Below the pieces are notes generated by a model, which worked only from the letters and a program-made list of their open reading frames with translations, was not told the origin of the DNA and did not search any database. The position numbers and the translations under genes were made by a program. Shown piece after piece: positions 1 through 9,210 of a DNA stretch of 64,000 nucleotides (position 1 is its first letter; the number at the start of each line of letters is the position of its first letter). Source of the stretch: Serratia sp. PL17 (GTDB taxonomy: Bacteria; Pseudomonadota; Gammaproteobacteria; Enterobacterales; Enterobacteriaceae); the NCBI RefSeq assembly GCF_017832355.1, contig NZ_JAFIBY010000002.1:186001-250000 (forward strand). Reading direction: 5' to 3'.

Positions 1-924
1 CAGCTCTGCGGCGAACAGCGTCCAGGCAAGCAGCGCACCGGCAACCGACAAAATCACGCCGGCGGCGACAAAGCGTGCCCCCCAGATACCGACCACGGAC
101 TCCAGCACCCCGGCCATTGACGGGTTTTTTAATCCGTTCAACGTTGCCTGATCGAGCACACCCATCGACAACACGCTGACCAGAATATAAATCACCAGAC
201 AACCCAGCAGACCTATCACCGTCGCTTTGCCGATATCAGCGCGCCTGGCGGCGCGGGCGGAGACGACCGTGGCGCCCTCAATACCGATAAATACCCAGGT
301 GGTGACCAGCATGGTGTTTTTGACCTGATCAAACAGCGCGGGATGGCTGCCGTCGATCACCATCATGCGGCCCCAGAAATCTGCGGTAAAAATGCCGATG
401 CGGAAGGCGATCACGACCGCCACAATAAACACCAACAACACCAGAACTTTGACCACCGTTAACACGGTATTGATCATCGCCGCTTCCTGCACGCCGCGCA
501 GTACCAGCGCGTGCACCAGCCATAAAACGATGGATGCGCCGAGGATCGATTGCCAGTTATTGCCCAGGCCGAACACCGGGAAGAAGAAGCTAAGGGCACT
601 GAACAGCAGCACCGCATAAGAGACGTTCCCCAACCAGGCCGAGAACCAGTAGCCCCAGGCGGATTGGAAGCCAATAAAATCGCCAAATCCCGCGCGAGCG
701 TAGCTGTAAATACCGCCCTCTAGCTGTGGGCAGCGGGCGCTTAGGTTCTGATAAATTAATGCCAGGCAGATCATCCCCACCGCGGTGATCAGCCAGCCAA
801 TCAGCAATGCGCCAGGCGAGGCGACGGAGGCGAAGTTTTGCGGCAGGCTGAACACGCCGCCGCCCACCATGGATCCGATGACCAGCGCAATCAGGGCTAT
901 CAGCCCCAGTTTTTTTTCAGACAT
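1..924 (-). CDS. arcD: Arginine/ornithine antiporter, APC family (partial, C-terminus outside window)
   Basis: This is an inner-membrane amino-acid antiporter of the APC superfamily, expected to swap external arginine for internal ornithine in the arginine deiminase pathway. Reading leftward from the ATG at 924, the protein opens with MSEKKLGLIALIALVIGSMV and a GGGVFSLP segment, the glycine-rich first helix of APC transporters. Several hydrophobic helices follow, and the reading frame stays open to base 1, so about 308 residues are present and the C-terminus is missing. A ribosome binding site (GGAGGAA, about 930-938) precedes the start. It is the last visible gene of an operon behind arcA, arcC and a carbamoyltransferase, which is why I prefer ArcD to a general polyamine or lysine exchanger. 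The family is clear; the substrate is inferred from context. Confidence 0.85.
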   Translation of the reverse strand, partial: MSEKKLGLIALIALVIGSMVGGGVFSLPQNFASVASPGALLIGWLITAVGMICLALIYQNLSARCPQLEGGIYSYARAGFGDFIGFQSAWGYWFSAWLGNVSYAVLLFSALSFFFPVFGLGNNWQSILGASIVLWLVHALVLRGVQEAAMINTVLTVVKVLVLLVFIVAVVIAFRIGIFTADFWGRMMVIDGSHPALFDQVKNTMLVTTWVFIGIEGATVVSARAARRADIGKATVIGLLGCLVIYILVSVLSMGVLDQATLNGLKNPSMAGVLESVVGIWGARFVAAGVILSVAGALLAWTLFAAEL

Positions 925-1014
925 GAGGGTTCCTCCAGCTGCGCAGGGCAGCAGGAAAATAATGATTCAGAGGGAGAGAGGACGCGGCGGCAGACGATAC
1001 CGCCGCGTCGTCAA

Positions 1015-2019
1015 TCAGTCGCCGAGGGTGGCGACCATCACGGCCTTGATGGTGTGCATGCGGTTTTCCGCTTCATCGAACACAATGGAGTGGGCCGACT
1101 CGAACACGTCATCCGTGACTTCCAGCCCTTTCAGGCCATAGGCGAGTTCAATTTCCTTGCCTACTTTGGTCTGCTCGTTGTGGAAGGCCGGCAGACAGTG
1201 CATGAATTTAACCTGCGGGTTACCGGTGGCTTTCAGCACTGCAGCATTGATCTGGTAAGGCTGCATCAGGCTGACGCGTTCTGCCCAGGCTTCTTTCGGT
1301 TCACCCATTGATACCCACACGTCGGTATAGAGGAAATCGACGCCTTTCACGCCTTCCTCAACCTGGTCGGTTACGGTGATATGTGCACCGGTATCGCGGG
1401 CGATGTCTGCGCACTGCGCCAGCAAGGCTTCGTCCGGCCAAAAGGCCTTCGGCGCAACCAGGCGGATATCCATGCCCATTTTTGCTGCGCCCACCATCAG
1501 CGAGTTACCCATGTTATTACGCGCGTCACCGAGGTAGGCGAACGAGATCTGATCGAGGCTTTTGCCTGGCGCATGTTCCAGCATGGTCATCAAGTCAGCC
1601 AGGATTTGCGTCGGGTGGAATTCGTCGGTCAGGCCATTCCATACCGGCACCCCGGCAAACTCGGCCAGCTCTTCCACGATAGACTGCCCGAAACCCCGGT
1701 ACTCGATGCCGTCATACATGCGGCCCAATACCCGAGCGGTGTCTTTCATCGACTCTTTATGGCCAATCTGGGAACCGCTTGGGCCGAGATAGGTCACCTG
1801 AGCACCCTGATCGAACGCCGCGACTTCAAATGAACAGCGGGTACGGGTGGAGGTTTTCTCGAAAATTAGCGCGATGTTTTTGCCGCGCAGTTGCTGCTTT
1901 TCTACATTGCCGTATTTGGCTTTTTTCAGCGTGAAGGCCAGATCGATCAGGTGTTGGATCTCATCGCTGCTGAAATCCAGCAGTTTCAGGAAATGACGGT
2001 GACGTAAGTTAATGCTCAT
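1015..2019 (-). CDS. arcB: Ornithine carbamoyltransferase, catabolic (arginine deiminase pathway)
   Basis: This enzyme splits citrulline plus phosphate into ornithine and carbamoyl phosphate, the second step of arginine deiminase fermentation in the cytoplasm. The 334-aa protein has the carbamoyl-phosphate motif STRTRCSFE near residue 57 and the ornithine-binding HCLPAF motif near residue 274, so it is full length and intact. It lies third in the order arcA-arcC-arcB-arcD with gaps of 18-90 bases, and a GAGAGGAA ribosome binding site precedes the ATG at 2019. The family alone does not separate catabolic from biosynthetic enzymes. The role is assigned from the operon, because a second copy at 4795-5814 carries the ArgR operators expected of the biosynthetic gene. 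Confidence 0.92.
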   Translation of the reverse strand: MSINLRHRHFLKLLDFSSDEIQHLIDLAFTLKKAKYGNVEKQQLRGKNIALIFEKTSTRTRCSFEVAAFDQGAQVTYLGPSGSQIGHKESMKDTARVLGRMYDGIEYRGFGQSIVEELAEFAGVPVWNGLTDEFHPTQILADLMTMLEHAPGKSLDQISFAYLGDARNNMGNSLMVGAAKMGMDIRLVAPKAFWPDEALLAQCADIARDTGAHITVTDQVEEGVKGVDFLYTDVWVSMGEPKEAWAERVSLMQPYQINAAVLKATGNPQVKFMHCLPAFHNEQTKVGKEIELAYGLKGLEVTDDVFESAHSIVFDEAENRMHTIKAVMVATLGD

Positions 2020-2037
2020 AATCGTGTTCCTCTCTGT

Positions 2038-2952
2038 TCAACGCGTTGGCGTAATTAACGTGCCTTTCTCACCGGCCAGGATACGGGTGGCATCCTGTAG
2101 CGCGCCGATGCCGGCGATGCCCTGGGCGTAGCGCACAAAATGGCTGGCGGCCGAGATCTTCGGCCCCATCGAACCCGCGTCGAAGGCGATACCGGCCAGA
2201 TCGTCTGGCGTGGCCTTGTCCAGAGCGCGTTGTTGTGGCGTACCCCAGCCGAGATACACCGCGTCGGCATCGGTAAGGATCAGCAGCGCATCGGCTTTGA
2301 TCTGCTCTGCCAGGAACGCGGCGGACAGATCTTTATCGATCACGGCCTCGACACCCTCCAGGCGGCCCTCGCGGCGTAACACCGGAATGCCGCCCCCACC
2401 GGCGCAGATCACCAGATGCCCCTGCGCAATCAGGGTGTTAATCGCGTCCGCCTCGATGATGTTGAGCGGCTTGGGGGACGGCACGACGCGGCGGAAGTAT
2501 TGCCCGTCCGGCTTGATCGTCCAGCCTTTCTCCAGGCTCAGCGCCAGTGCACTTTTCTGGTCATAGACCGGCCCGATGTATTTGCTGGGGTTGCCGAACG
2601 CACTGTCATCGGGGTCGACCTCCACTTGGGTTAGCAGGGCGCTGATCTGCTGTTTTGGCAGGCAGTTTTTCAGCGCCTGCAGCAGCAGGTAGCCGATCAT
2701 GCCCTGGCTTTCCGCCCCGAGTACGTCCAGCGGGTAGGGGGCAACTTGCGGATAGGCGCTATTTTGCAGTGCCAGCAAACCGACCTGCGGGCCGTTGCCG
2801 TGCACCAGCACGACGTTCCAGCTTTCGGTCAGTGCCGCAATTTGGCGGCTGGCGAGCAGAACGTTACGGCGTTGGATATCCGCTTCAAGCGGTTCTCCGC
2901 GGCGCAGCAGGGCGTTCCCACCCAGGGCAATCACCACTGTGGGTTTAGTCAT
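2038..2952 (-). CDS. arcC: Carbamate kinase
   Basis: Carbamate kinase transfers the phosphate of carbamoyl phosphate to ADP, yielding ATP, ammonia and CO2; this is the energy-producing last step of the arginine deiminase pathway. The 304-aa protein begins MTKPTVVIALGGNALLRRGE, the characteristic amino-acid-kinase start with the ALGGNAL phosphate loop. It also contains LVHGNGPQVG (about residue 50) and a GGGGIPV nucleotide-binding segment (about residue 187). Length and motifs match the family. It is 18 bases from both arcA upstream and arcB downstream, so the three are almost certainly co-transcribed. A GGAG site lies about eight bases before the ATG at 2952. Confidence 0.95.
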   Translation of the reverse strand: MTKPTVVIALGGNALLRRGEPLEADIQRRNVLLASRQIAALTESWNVVLVHGNGPQVGLLALQNSAYPQVAPYPLDVLGAESQGMIGYLLLQALKNCLPKQQISALLTQVEVDPDDSAFGNPSKYIGPVYDQKSALALSLEKGWTIKPDGQYFRRVVPSPKPLNIIEADAINTLIAQGHLVICAGGGGIPVLRREGRLEGVEAVIDKDLSAAFLAEQIKADALLILTDADAVYLGWGTPQQRALDKATPDDLAGIAFDAGSMGPKISAASHFVRYAQGIAGIGALQDATRILAGEKGTLITPTR

Positions 2953-2971
2953 GATGTTTACTCCGTTGGGG

Positions 2972-4192
2972 TCAGATGGCGTCGCGTTCCAGCGGGCAGC
3001 TCATACAGCGTGCGCCACCGCGGCCACGGCCCAGCTCATCGCCGGGGATCGGCAGGACGGTGATGCCGGCTTTATCGTATTTTTCGTTAGTCCAGGTGTT
3101 GCGTTCGTAGCCGACGACCACGCCAGGCCGGATGGTGAGAACGTTGTTGGCGTCATTCCACTGTTCGCGCTCGGCCTCAAAGCTGTCGCCGCCAGTGGTG
3201 ATGAGCTGCACCTGGCTGATGCCGAGTGCGCGTTCAATGGCAGTCAGGAAGTGTTTTTCCTGTTGGCGATGCAAACCCCCTTTGCCGTCAGGCGTTAACG
3301 TCCAGCACTGCGCTTCTTTACGCACCACTTCCGGGTAGACCGAGAAGGTATCCAGATTGATGTGAGTCATGACGGTGTCCAGGTGCATGCAGGAACGGTG
3401 CTTCGGCAATTCCAGCGCGATAACCCGCTCAGCCTGATGGGATTTGAACAGCGCCTGCGCCAGGAATTCGACCCCTTGCGGCGTAGTACGCTCCGACATG
3501 CCGATTAATACGGCACCACGGCCAATGACCAAAACGTCGCCGCCTTCCAGTGTGGCATGATCGTAATTACGTTCCTCATCGCCAAAATAGGTGGTGAAAT
3601 TGCCGTTGGCAAAATACGGGTGCCATTTATAGATAGCGCGCAGGTTATTTGTTTCACGCTGGCGTGCGGGTTTGGCCATAGGGTTAATCGATACGCCGTT
3701 ATATATCCAGCATGAGGTATCGCGGGTAAATAAATGATTAGGTAATGGCTTCATAATAAAGTCGGTACCCTGATGGGTATCGACCACCATATTACTGAAA
3801 CTGGCCGGCACTTCCTCATAGGTCAGGCCACCGGTCATATGTCGCGCCAATTGGCGGTCGGGTAAATCGCCCAGCCAGCCGCGAATATCGGCGGCAAGCG
3901 ACGGCCCCAGGCGGAAGTCAGAGACCTGCGCCGACAGCAACCACTGCTTGGCGGCGGGAATGCTCATGGTTTCGGTCAGCAGATCGGTCAGCAGTAAGAC
4001 CTCAACATTCTGTGCACGTAATGTTTGCGCAAATATATCGTGTTCCGCACCAGCGCGTTCGACGGACAATACGTCGTCGAATAATAACTCCTGACAGTTT
4101 GATGGGGTTAATCGCTTTAAACTTAAATTAGGTCGGTGAAGCATAACGCTGCGCAGCTGGCCTATTTCAGAACCTACATAATTCTTATCCAT
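2972..4192 (-). CDS. arcA: Arginine deiminase
   Basis: Arginine deiminase hydrolyses arginine to citrulline and ammonia, opening a pathway that supplies ATP without oxygen and raises pH. The 406-aa protein is of normal family length. Visible family motifs are FTRDTSCWI near residue 157, EGGDVLVIG near 220, a MHLDTV motif around 270 and the C-terminal GGARCMSCP, which contains the catalytic cysteine. It is the first gene of the operon. Upstream, 4193-4360 contains an exact CRP consensus and an 18-bp inverted repeat, so control by carbon source or anaerobiosis is likely. The start at 4192 follows a TAGGA-type ribosome binding site. Confidence 0.96.
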   Translation of the reverse strand: MDKNYVGSEIGQLRSVMLHRPNLSLKRLTPSNCQELLFDDVLSVERAGAEHDIFAQTLRAQNVEVLLLTDLLTETMSIPAAKQWLLSAQVSDFRLGPSLAADIRGWLGDLPDRQLARHMTGGLTYEEVPASFSNMVVDTHQGTDFIMKPLPNHLFTRDTSCWIYNGVSINPMAKPARQRETNNLRAIYKWHPYFANGNFTTYFGDEERNYDHATLEGGDVLVIGRGAVLIGMSERTTPQGVEFLAQALFKSHQAERVIALELPKHRSCMHLDTVMTHINLDTFSVYPEVVRKEAQCWTLTPDGKGGLHRQQEKHFLTAIERALGISQVQLITTGGDSFEAEREQWNDANNVLTIRPGVVVGYERNTWTNEKYDKAGITVLPIPGDELGRGRGGARCMSCPLERDAI

Positions 4193-4233
4193 GTCATTTC
4201 CTATTATCAGATTTAGGTAACATCGAACAAAAC

Positions 4234-4251
4234 GAAATAAAGAGTTATTTC
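4234..4251. promoter_or_regulatory. 18-bp inverted repeat before arcA, candidate operator
   Basis: GAAATAA and TTATTTC form perfect 7-bp arms around AGAG. The repeat lies about 42 bases before the arcA ATG and downstream of the predicted start of transcription. It does not fit the ARG box or FNR consensus, so the regulator is unknown; it could also act as an RNA hairpin in the leader. Confidence 0.4.
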
Positions 4252-4312
4252 ATTTATTGAGAATGGGTGCCGTTCCGTTGCCGCTGATAATAAACATTGC
4301 CTTAGGTTGTTT

Positions 4313-4328
4313 TGTGATAAATGTCACA
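4313..4328 (-). promoter_or_regulatory. CRP binding site of the arcA promoter
   Basis: The sequence TGTGA-TAAATG-TCACA is an exact match to the CRP consensus of two TGTGA half-sites six bases apart. On the minus strand a TATTAT -10 candidate lies at 4292-4287. This places the CRP centre about 40-41 bases before the predicted transcription start near 4280, the spacing of a class II CRP-activated promoter. The site match is seen directly; the promoter and its dependence on CRP are inference. Confidence 0.7.
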
Positions 4329-4753
4329 TTGAGAAGGCGAAGTGAATGAAAAGGATTATCAATTGATTAACGTCATTTTTTTATTGGAAATTTCATTTAC
4401 CAAAATGCATTAATACCCATTTGTCGTGTTAATTATCCATGGGGAAGTCAGGGTATCTTAAAGGTGATTTGTTTAATGCATTGTAATTATTGAGTTTTAT
4501 CTATCGGCTGGCGTAGTTATGCATTTTCAGGTTATTAATATTCTTATGCGGGCACATTATTTTGAATTTTTATTCCGGCCGGTAAAAGAGGATGGTTTTT
4601 TATTTTGTGATGCGGGTGGCTTCTATTTTATTCCAAGAGAATAAACAAAGCATTAGCGAAGGGCATTGGCTTAATGAGGGCGATATTATGTACGTCAGGT
4701 GCATAAAAATCTGCGATACCCCCAGAGAGGGCGGAATAGTTAATCGGTTGGGC

Positions 4754-4779
4754 GTGGGGTGACGAGAAAGCCACCCCAC
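4754..4779 (-). terminator. Hairpin downstream of argI
   Basis: GTGGGGTG and CACCCCAC form an 8-bp G+C-rich stem with a 10-base loop, beginning 15 bases after the argI stop codon. The run of T expected after an intrinsic terminator is missing, so it may only slow polymerase or protect the mRNA end. Confidence 0.45.
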
Positions 4780-4794
4780 TGATGAGGGTAATGC

Positions 4795-5814
4795 TTAAAA
4801 CGTTTCGCTTAAGGTGGCGACCATCACCGCTTTGATGGTGTGCAGACGGTTCTCGGCCTGATCGAACACCACGCTGTGCGCTGATTCGAAGACTTCATCG
4901 GTGACTTCCATGCCGCCGTGCAGCCCGTATTGTTCTGCCATCTGTTTGCCGAGGGTGGTTTGGTCGTCGTGAAATGCCGGCAGGCAGTGCAGGAATTTGA
5001 CGTGCGGGTTGCCGGTCAGTTTCACCATCGCCATGTTGACCTGATACGGCTTGAGCAGTGCGATACGTTCCTGCCAGGTTTCTTTCGGCTCACCCATCGA
5101 CACCCATACGTCGGTATAGAGGAAATCCGCGTCTTTAACCCCTTCGGCGATGTCTTCAGTCAGGGTGATCTTGGCACCGGTCTTTTGCGCTAACGCCTGG
5201 CACTCTGCCACCAGGTCGGCCTGTGGCCAACAGGCCTTTGGTGCCACCAGGCGCAGATCCATGCCCGCCAATGCTGCAGCTTCCAGCAGGGTATTGCCCA
5301 TATTGTTGCGGGTATCGCCCAGGTAGGCGAACTTCACCTCATTGAGTGATTTGCCCGGCAGGTGTTCTTGCACCGTGAGCAGATCCGCCAATAGCTGAGT
5401 GGGGTGGAACTCATTGGTCAGCCCGTTCCACACCGGTACGCCGGCATGATTCGCCAGGGTTTCCACCAGGTGCTGACCGTAACCGCGGTATTGAATACCG
5501 TCGTACATGCGGCCCAGCACGCGGGCGGTGTCTTTCATCGATTCTTTGTGACCGATCTGGCTGCCGCTGGGGCCGAGATAGGTGACCTGAGCGCCCTGAT
5601 CGAAAGCGGCAACTTCGAAAGAGCATCGTGTGCGGGTCGAGTCTTTTTCGAAGATGAGCGCGATGTTTTTACCCTGCAAGTGGCGAGTTTCCTTGCCTTG
5701 CTTTTTGGCCTGCTTCAAGTCGGCCGACAGCTGCAACAGCATCTGCAGTTCCGCCGGGGTGAAATCCATTAACCTCAGGAAGTGACGTTTGTAGAACGGG
5801 TTTATGCTACTCAT
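4795..5814 (-). CDS. argI: Ornithine carbamoyltransferase, biosynthetic
   Basis: This cytoplasmic enzyme joins carbamoyl phosphate and ornithine to make citrulline for arginine synthesis. The 339-aa protein has the motifs STRTRCSFE near residue 60 and [10 protein letters not shown] near residue 277, with normal length. It closely resembles the catabolic copy at 1015-2019, and the segment around the carbamoyl-phosphate site is nearly identical in protein. The assignment as biosynthetic rests on two ARG boxes at 5838-5876, spaced as in enterobacterial argI/argF operators. It is transcribed alone, and a hairpin follows its stop. The symbol argF would be equally acceptable, since enterobacteria use both. 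Confidence 0.93.
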   Translation of the reverse strand: MSSINPFYKRHFLRLMDFTPAELQMLLQLSADLKQAKKQGKETRHLQGKNIALIFEKDSTRTRCSFEVAAFDQGAQVTYLGPSGSQIGHKESMKDTARVLGRMYDGIQYRGYGQHLVETLANHAGVPVWNGLTNEFHPTQLLADLLTVQEHLPGKSLNEVKFAYLGDTRNNMGNTLLEAAALAGMDLRLVAPKACWPQADLVAECQALAQKTGAKITLTEDIAEGVKDADFLYTDVWVSMGEPKETWQERIALLKPYQVNMAMVKLTGNPHVKFLHCLPAFHDDQTTLGKQMAEQYGLHGGMEVTDEVFESAHSVVFDQAENRLHTIKAVMVATLSETF

Positions 5815-5837
5815 TGCCGTATATCCTTATCGCTTAA

Positions 5838-5876
5838 ATTGAATTTAAATTCACTTTATATGTATGAATATTCAAT
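5838..5876 (-). promoter_or_regulatory. Tandem ARG boxes (ArgR operator) over the argI promoter
   Basis: Box 1 (5838-5855) contains the perfect palindrome TGAAT-TTAA-ATTCA. Box 2 (5859-5876) contains TGTAT-GAAT-ATTCA, one base off the consensus half-site. They are separated by 3 bp, the classical spacing for an ArgR hexamer. On the minus strand a TATAAA (5860-5855) and a TTGAAA (5881-5876) lie within and beside the boxes, so bound ArgR would cover the promoter. Repression by arginine is inferred from this layout. Confidence 0.85.
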
Positions 5877-5977
5877 TTCAACCCCGAGATAGAAATCTTT
5901 CACGTTTATCGTGGAAGCAATGCCAGCGGTGTGTGAAAATAGAAGGAATACAGGCCATTTGACTTGAGGATATAGGC

Positions 5978-6406
5978 ATGGCAAACCGCGAACAGCTAGA
6001 AGAACAACGTGAAGAGACCCGCCTGATCATCGAAGAACTGCTGGAAGACGGCAGTGATCCAGAGGCGCTCTACACTATCGAACACCACCTTTCTGCTGAA
6101 AAGTTTGAAGTGCTGGAGAAAGCCGCTGTCGAAGCCTTCAAACTGGGCTACGAAGTGACCGACGCCGAAGAGCTGGAAGTGGAAGACGGTACCCTGGTGA
6201 TGTGCTGTGACGTGATCAGCGAAATCGGCCTGAACGCCGAACTGATCGACACTCAGGTAGAACAACTGGTGGCGCTGGCAGCACGTTGCGGCGTTAACTA
6301 CGACGGTTGGGGCACCTACTTTGAAGATCCCAACGGCGAAGAAGGCGACGACGACGAAGAAGAAGGTGACTTCATCGACGAAGACGACGACGGTAAACGC
6401 CACTAA
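5978..6406 (+). CDS. rraB: Ribonuclease E inhibitor RraB
   Basis: RraB binds RNase E in the degradosome and dampens or redirects its cleavage of mRNAs. The 142-aa protein begins [20 protein letters not shown] and ends in a strongly acidic tail (about residues 115-138, rich in E and D), both typical of RraB; E. coli RraB is a few residues shorter. A GAGGA ribosome binding site lies eight bases before the ATG at 5978. It is divergent from argI and followed by a hairpin before miaE. The call is firm from sequence recognition and from the argI-rraB neighbourhood common in enterobacteria. Confidence 0.95.
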   Translation: MANREQLEEQREETRLIIEELLEDGSDPEALYTIEHHLSAEKFEVLEKAAVEAFKLGYEVTDAEELEVEDGTLVMCCDVISEIGLNAELIDTQVEQLVALAARCGVNYDGWGTYFEDPNGEEGDDDEEEGDFIDEDDDGKRH

Positions 6407-6419
6407 TCAATTCTGCTCT

Positions 6420-6450
6420 GGGGGCCGGTGTGTGCCAGCCCCTCTTTCTT
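6420..6450 (+). terminator. Terminator after rraB
   Basis: GGGGC and GCCCC arms flank an inner CGG/CCA and are followed by TCTTTCTT. The stem lies 14 bases after the rraB stop and ends 12 bases before the miaE start, so some read-through into miaE is possible. Confidence 0.5.
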
Positions 6451-6461
6451 CGTTGAAGCCT

Positions 6462-7226
6462 ATGAAATACCAATCCCTGTTAGCCCCCATTTTACACTTC
6501 CTGCATTGCGAAACCCCGGACGCCTGGATTGATGCCGCACGCCGCCCGGAAAACCTGCCTCTGTTGCTGACTGACCATATGGTGTGTGAGCTGAAAGCGG
6601 CGCAGACCGGCATGTGGTTGATCCGCCGCTACGTGGCTGACAAGGAGAGCGGCGACGCGCTGTTGGCGTTGCTCAGGCCTTATGAGGCGTTTCTGCATGA
6701 AGCGCAGGGCGTGCCGGAAGCCTTGTTCCAGCAGAATAACTTCACCCGTAAGATCCTGCCAAAAAACGGATCGGCCTATGGTCAGGATCTGGCGGACAAG
6801 ATGGTGTTGTTGATCAAAGAAGAGTTACACCACTTCTCGCAGGTGTTGGAGATCATGCTGGCGCGGCAGATCCCGTACAAGAAGATCACCGCCAGCCGCT
6901 ATGCCAAAGGCATGATCCGTGAGATCCGGACCCACGATCCCGCTACGCTGATCGACAAACTGATTTGTGGTGCATATATCGAAGCGCGTTCCTGCGAGCG
7001 TTTTGCCCGGCTGGCACCGCATCTGGACGACGAATTAAACCGCTTCTATGTTTCGCTGCTGCGCTCCGAGGCGCGCCACTATCAGGATTACCTGACGTTG
7101 GCCGAGCAAATTGCCGGTGGCGATATCAGTGAACGGGTGGCTCACTTTGGCCGCATTGAAGCCGAGCTGATCCAAACGCCGGACAGCGAGTTCCGTTTCC
7201 ATAGCGGCGTACCGGCCATCGCCTGA
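6462..7226 (+). CDS. miaE: tRNA-(ms2io6A) hydroxylase
   Basis: MiaE is a non-haem di-iron monooxygenase that hydroxylates the isopentenyl group of ms2i6A37 in tRNA, an oxygen-dependent modification found in Salmonella and Serratia but not E. coli K-12. The 254-aa protein shows ferritin-like ExxH motifs: KEELHHF near residue 122 and RSEARHYQDY near 205, with an EARSCERF helix between. The open frame extends upstream into rraB, but that part is low-complexity rraB sequence read in the wrong frame. I therefore place the start at the ATG at 6462, giving the family's N-terminus MKYQSLLAPI. It sits in the rraB-miaE order seen in relatives. Confidence 0.9.
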   Translation: MKYQSLLAPILHFLHCETPDAWIDAARRPENLPLLLTDHMVCELKAAQTGMWLIRRYVADKESGDALLALLRPYEAFLHEAQGVPEALFQQNNFTRKILPKNGSAYGQDLADKMVLLIKEELHHFSQVLEIMLARQIPYKKITASRYAKGMIREIRTHDPATLIDKLICGAYIEARSCERFARLAPHLDDELNRFYVSLLRSEARHYQDYLTLAEQIAGGDISERVAHFGRIEAELIQTPDSEFRFHSGVPAIA

Positions 7227-7250
7227 TAACCGGGCCGCCGTGATGGGTTT

Positions 7251-8858
7251 TTATTCCGGTGCGCCCAGCAGTAAATCCACCGCTTTTTCTGCCAACATAA
7301 TGGTCGGTGCATTGGTATTGCCGCTGGTCACCTGCGGCATTACCGAACAGTCGATCACGCGCAGTCGTTCAAAACCATGTACCCGCAGGTGTAAATCAGT
7401 TACCGAATCCTGCGGGGATTGCCCCATGCGGCAGCTGCCCACCGGGTGGTACACCGTTTTGCAGAAGTTGCGCACAAACTCTTCCAACTGCCTTTCGTCG
7501 TTCAACCACGCCGGCTGCGGCATCAGCAGATCTTTGATCAGCGGCTTGAGGGCTGCCGTTTGCAGGAAACTCAGGCCAAATTTCACGGCACGCACGCTGC
7601 CGGCCAGGTCTTCCGGGTGCCCGAGGTAATTGGCATGCAGCTTCACCGGATCGCGCGGGTCGCGGCTGCGCAGCAGAACTTCGCCGCGTGCTTTGGGTTG
7701 CAGGTAGCCGACTTTCAGCGTGAAGCCGTGGATATTGGGCAGCGGCTCGCCGGGCACGTCGTCCCAGCTGTCGAGCATCGGCAAAAAGTGGATCTGCACG
7801 TCCGGTCGGCCGTCGCCCTGGCTGTCGGTGAAGGCTGCGCCTTCCAGCACGTTGGAGCTCAGGACGCCGCTGCGGAAGGCCAGCCATTCGGTGCCGTGGC
7901 GCAATGCTTGCAGGCCGCGATCGGCGCCGTACAGGCTGATGGGGTCGCGGGTACTGACGTTGATCGACATGTGCAGGTGATCGTGGAAGTTCTTGCCCAC
8001 CGGCAGATCCGCGCGCGGTTCGATGCCCAACTGCTGCAGATGTTCGCGTGGCCCAATGCCGGACAGCATCAGGATCTTCGGCGATCCTACTGCGCCAGCG
8101 CTGAGGATCACTTCTTTCGTCGCATGCGCGGTGACTTCTGCGCCGCCATTTTGGCTATACACCACCCCGGTGGCGACGTTGTTGTCGAACACCACGCGGT
8201 GTACCAGCGCATTGAGCTTCACGACCAAGCGTTGCTCGTTACGCACCGCTTTCAAGTAGGTACGTGCTGTGCTGGCGCGTTCGCCGTTGTGGGTGGTGGT
8301 TTGGTAGAAGCCGACACCGTGCTGGCTGTCGCCGTTGAAATCGTTGCGATAGGGCAGGTCCAGCTCTTGGCCCGCGCGGATAAACGCCATGCTGAGCGGG
8401 TGACGGTAGCGGTTCTCGCTGACCGGCAGCAGCCCACCGCCCCCGTGATAGGCATCGGACAGGCTTTCGTTAGCCTCGGCGCGTTTAAAGTAGGGCAATA
8501 CGTCTTGGTACCCCCAACCAACGCAGCCGTAACGTTCGGCCCATTCGTCATAATCTTGCCGCTGACCGCGGATGTAGATCATGCCGTTGACCGAACTGCT
8601 GCCGCCCAACACTTTGCCCTGGGCGATTTGCATACGCCGGTTGTTGGCATGTGGCTCCGGTTCGGTCTCATACGGCCAGCTCTTTTTGGCGATAATCTTC
8701 GCGACGCCAGCCGGCATCTTGATGAATAAATTATTGTCGTCGCCACCGGCCTCCAGCAGTAGCACCCGCGCTTGAGTACGGCGGATTAACTGTGCTGCCA
8801 GTACGCAGCCGGCAGAACCAGCGCCGACAATGATGTAATCAAAAGCGTTTTCCGACAT
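7251..8858 (-). CDS. GMC-family FAD-dependent oxidoreductase (choline/alcohol dehydrogenase-like)
   Basis: This flavoprotein is expected to oxidise an alcohol group using FAD; the substrate cannot be read from sequence. The 535-aa protein has the N-terminal FAD-binding motif DYIIVGAGSAGCVLAAQL (residues 7-24), a GGSSSVNGMIYIRG segment near residue 85, LSAGAVGSPKILMLSG near 255 (GMC signature 2) and a C-terminal HPVGSCRMG with the active-site histidine. The frame is open 25 codons further upstream, but I choose the ATG at 8858 because AGGGAGCA lies just before it and the FAD motif then sits at the usual distance from the start. It resembles BetA and AlkJ-type dehydrogenases, but no betaine genes are adjacent, so I give no symbol. 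Confidence 0.88.
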   Translation of the reverse strand: MSENAFDYIIVGAGSAGCVLAAQLIRRTQARVLLLEAGGDDNNLFIKMPAGVAKIIAKKSWPYETEPEPHANNRRMQIAQGKVLGGSSSVNGMIYIRGQRQDYDEWAERYGCVGWGYQDVLPYFKRAEANESLSDAYHGGGGLLPVSENRYRHPLSMAFIRAGQELDLPYRNDFNGDSQHGVGFYQTTTHNGERASTARTYLKAVRNEQRLVVKLNALVHRVVFDNNVATGVVYSQNGGAEVTAHATKEVILSAGAVGSPKILMLSGIGPREHLQQLGIEPRADLPVGKNFHDHLHMSINVSTRDPISLYGADRGLQALRHGTEWLAFRSGVLSSNVLEGAAFTDSQGDGRPDVQIHFLPMLDSWDDVPGEPLPNIHGFTLKVGYLQPKARGEVLLRSRDPRDPVKLHANYLGHPEDLAGSVRAVKFGLSFLQTAALKPLIKDLLMPQPAWLNDERQLEEFVRNFCKTVYHPVGSCRMGQSPQDSVTDLHLRVHGFERLRVIDCSVMPQVTSGNTNAPTIMLAEKAVDLLLGAPE

Positions 8859-9210
8859 GACTGCTCCCTGTGCGATTGCGGCATTAGCCTGTTCTGGCAG
8901 AGTAGCGCAAGCGGGCGGCAGGTCAATTTGCAATCGTTAATTTGTTAATGAATATCACATAAAATGTTTTTAACATTAATCATCTTACTGATTTATATGG
9001 GTAATAAATAAATTACTTATATTAATAATTTTGTTGGTTTACCGGATAGCGCGATGCGCGTGGGAAAAAGTACGCTGTTATAAATATTCGGTGCATTGTT
9101 TCTAAACGGAATATTAAATATGAGACTTATCCGATTAGGAAAGAGGATGCCAGCGCAAAAATGCTGCTATATGATGAATCACTCTATGGTTGGATAAGAT
9201 ATTAAGAAAT
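8859..9210. other. Divergent intergenic region (352 bp)
   Basis: The stretch is AT-rich and lies between the divergent oxidoreductase and acyltransferase genes, so it should hold both promoters. I find a TATAAA near 9079 that could be a -10 for the rightward gene, but no convincing -35 partner, and no gene. Confidence 0.4.

Larger units (their letters stand above)
4193..4794. other. Non-coding region between arcA and argI (602 bp)
   Basis: I see no gene here. The half next to arcA holds its regulatory sites: a CRP box, a possible -10 and an 18-bp inverted repeat. The half next to argI holds a hairpin that may terminate argI. There is also a 10-bp palindrome, ATCAATTGAT, near 4358-4367 that could belong to a regulator, but it does not fit the FNR consensus. 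The stretch is clearly AT-rich relative to the flanking genes. Confidence 0.6.

Noticed and set aside
4356-4370. FNR box near ATCAATTGAT
   Set aside because: Half-sites are in the wrong order for TTGAT-N4-ATCAA.
1015-5814. Recent gene conversion between the two ornithine carbamoyltransferase genes
   Set aside because: A long protein stretch is identical, but the DNA differs at many synonymous positions there, so conservation by selection suffices.
7419-8729. 436-codon open frame antisense to the oxidoreductase
   Set aside because: It is a composition shadow of a G+C-rich gene with no family features; the oxidoreductase motifs on the other strand are clear.
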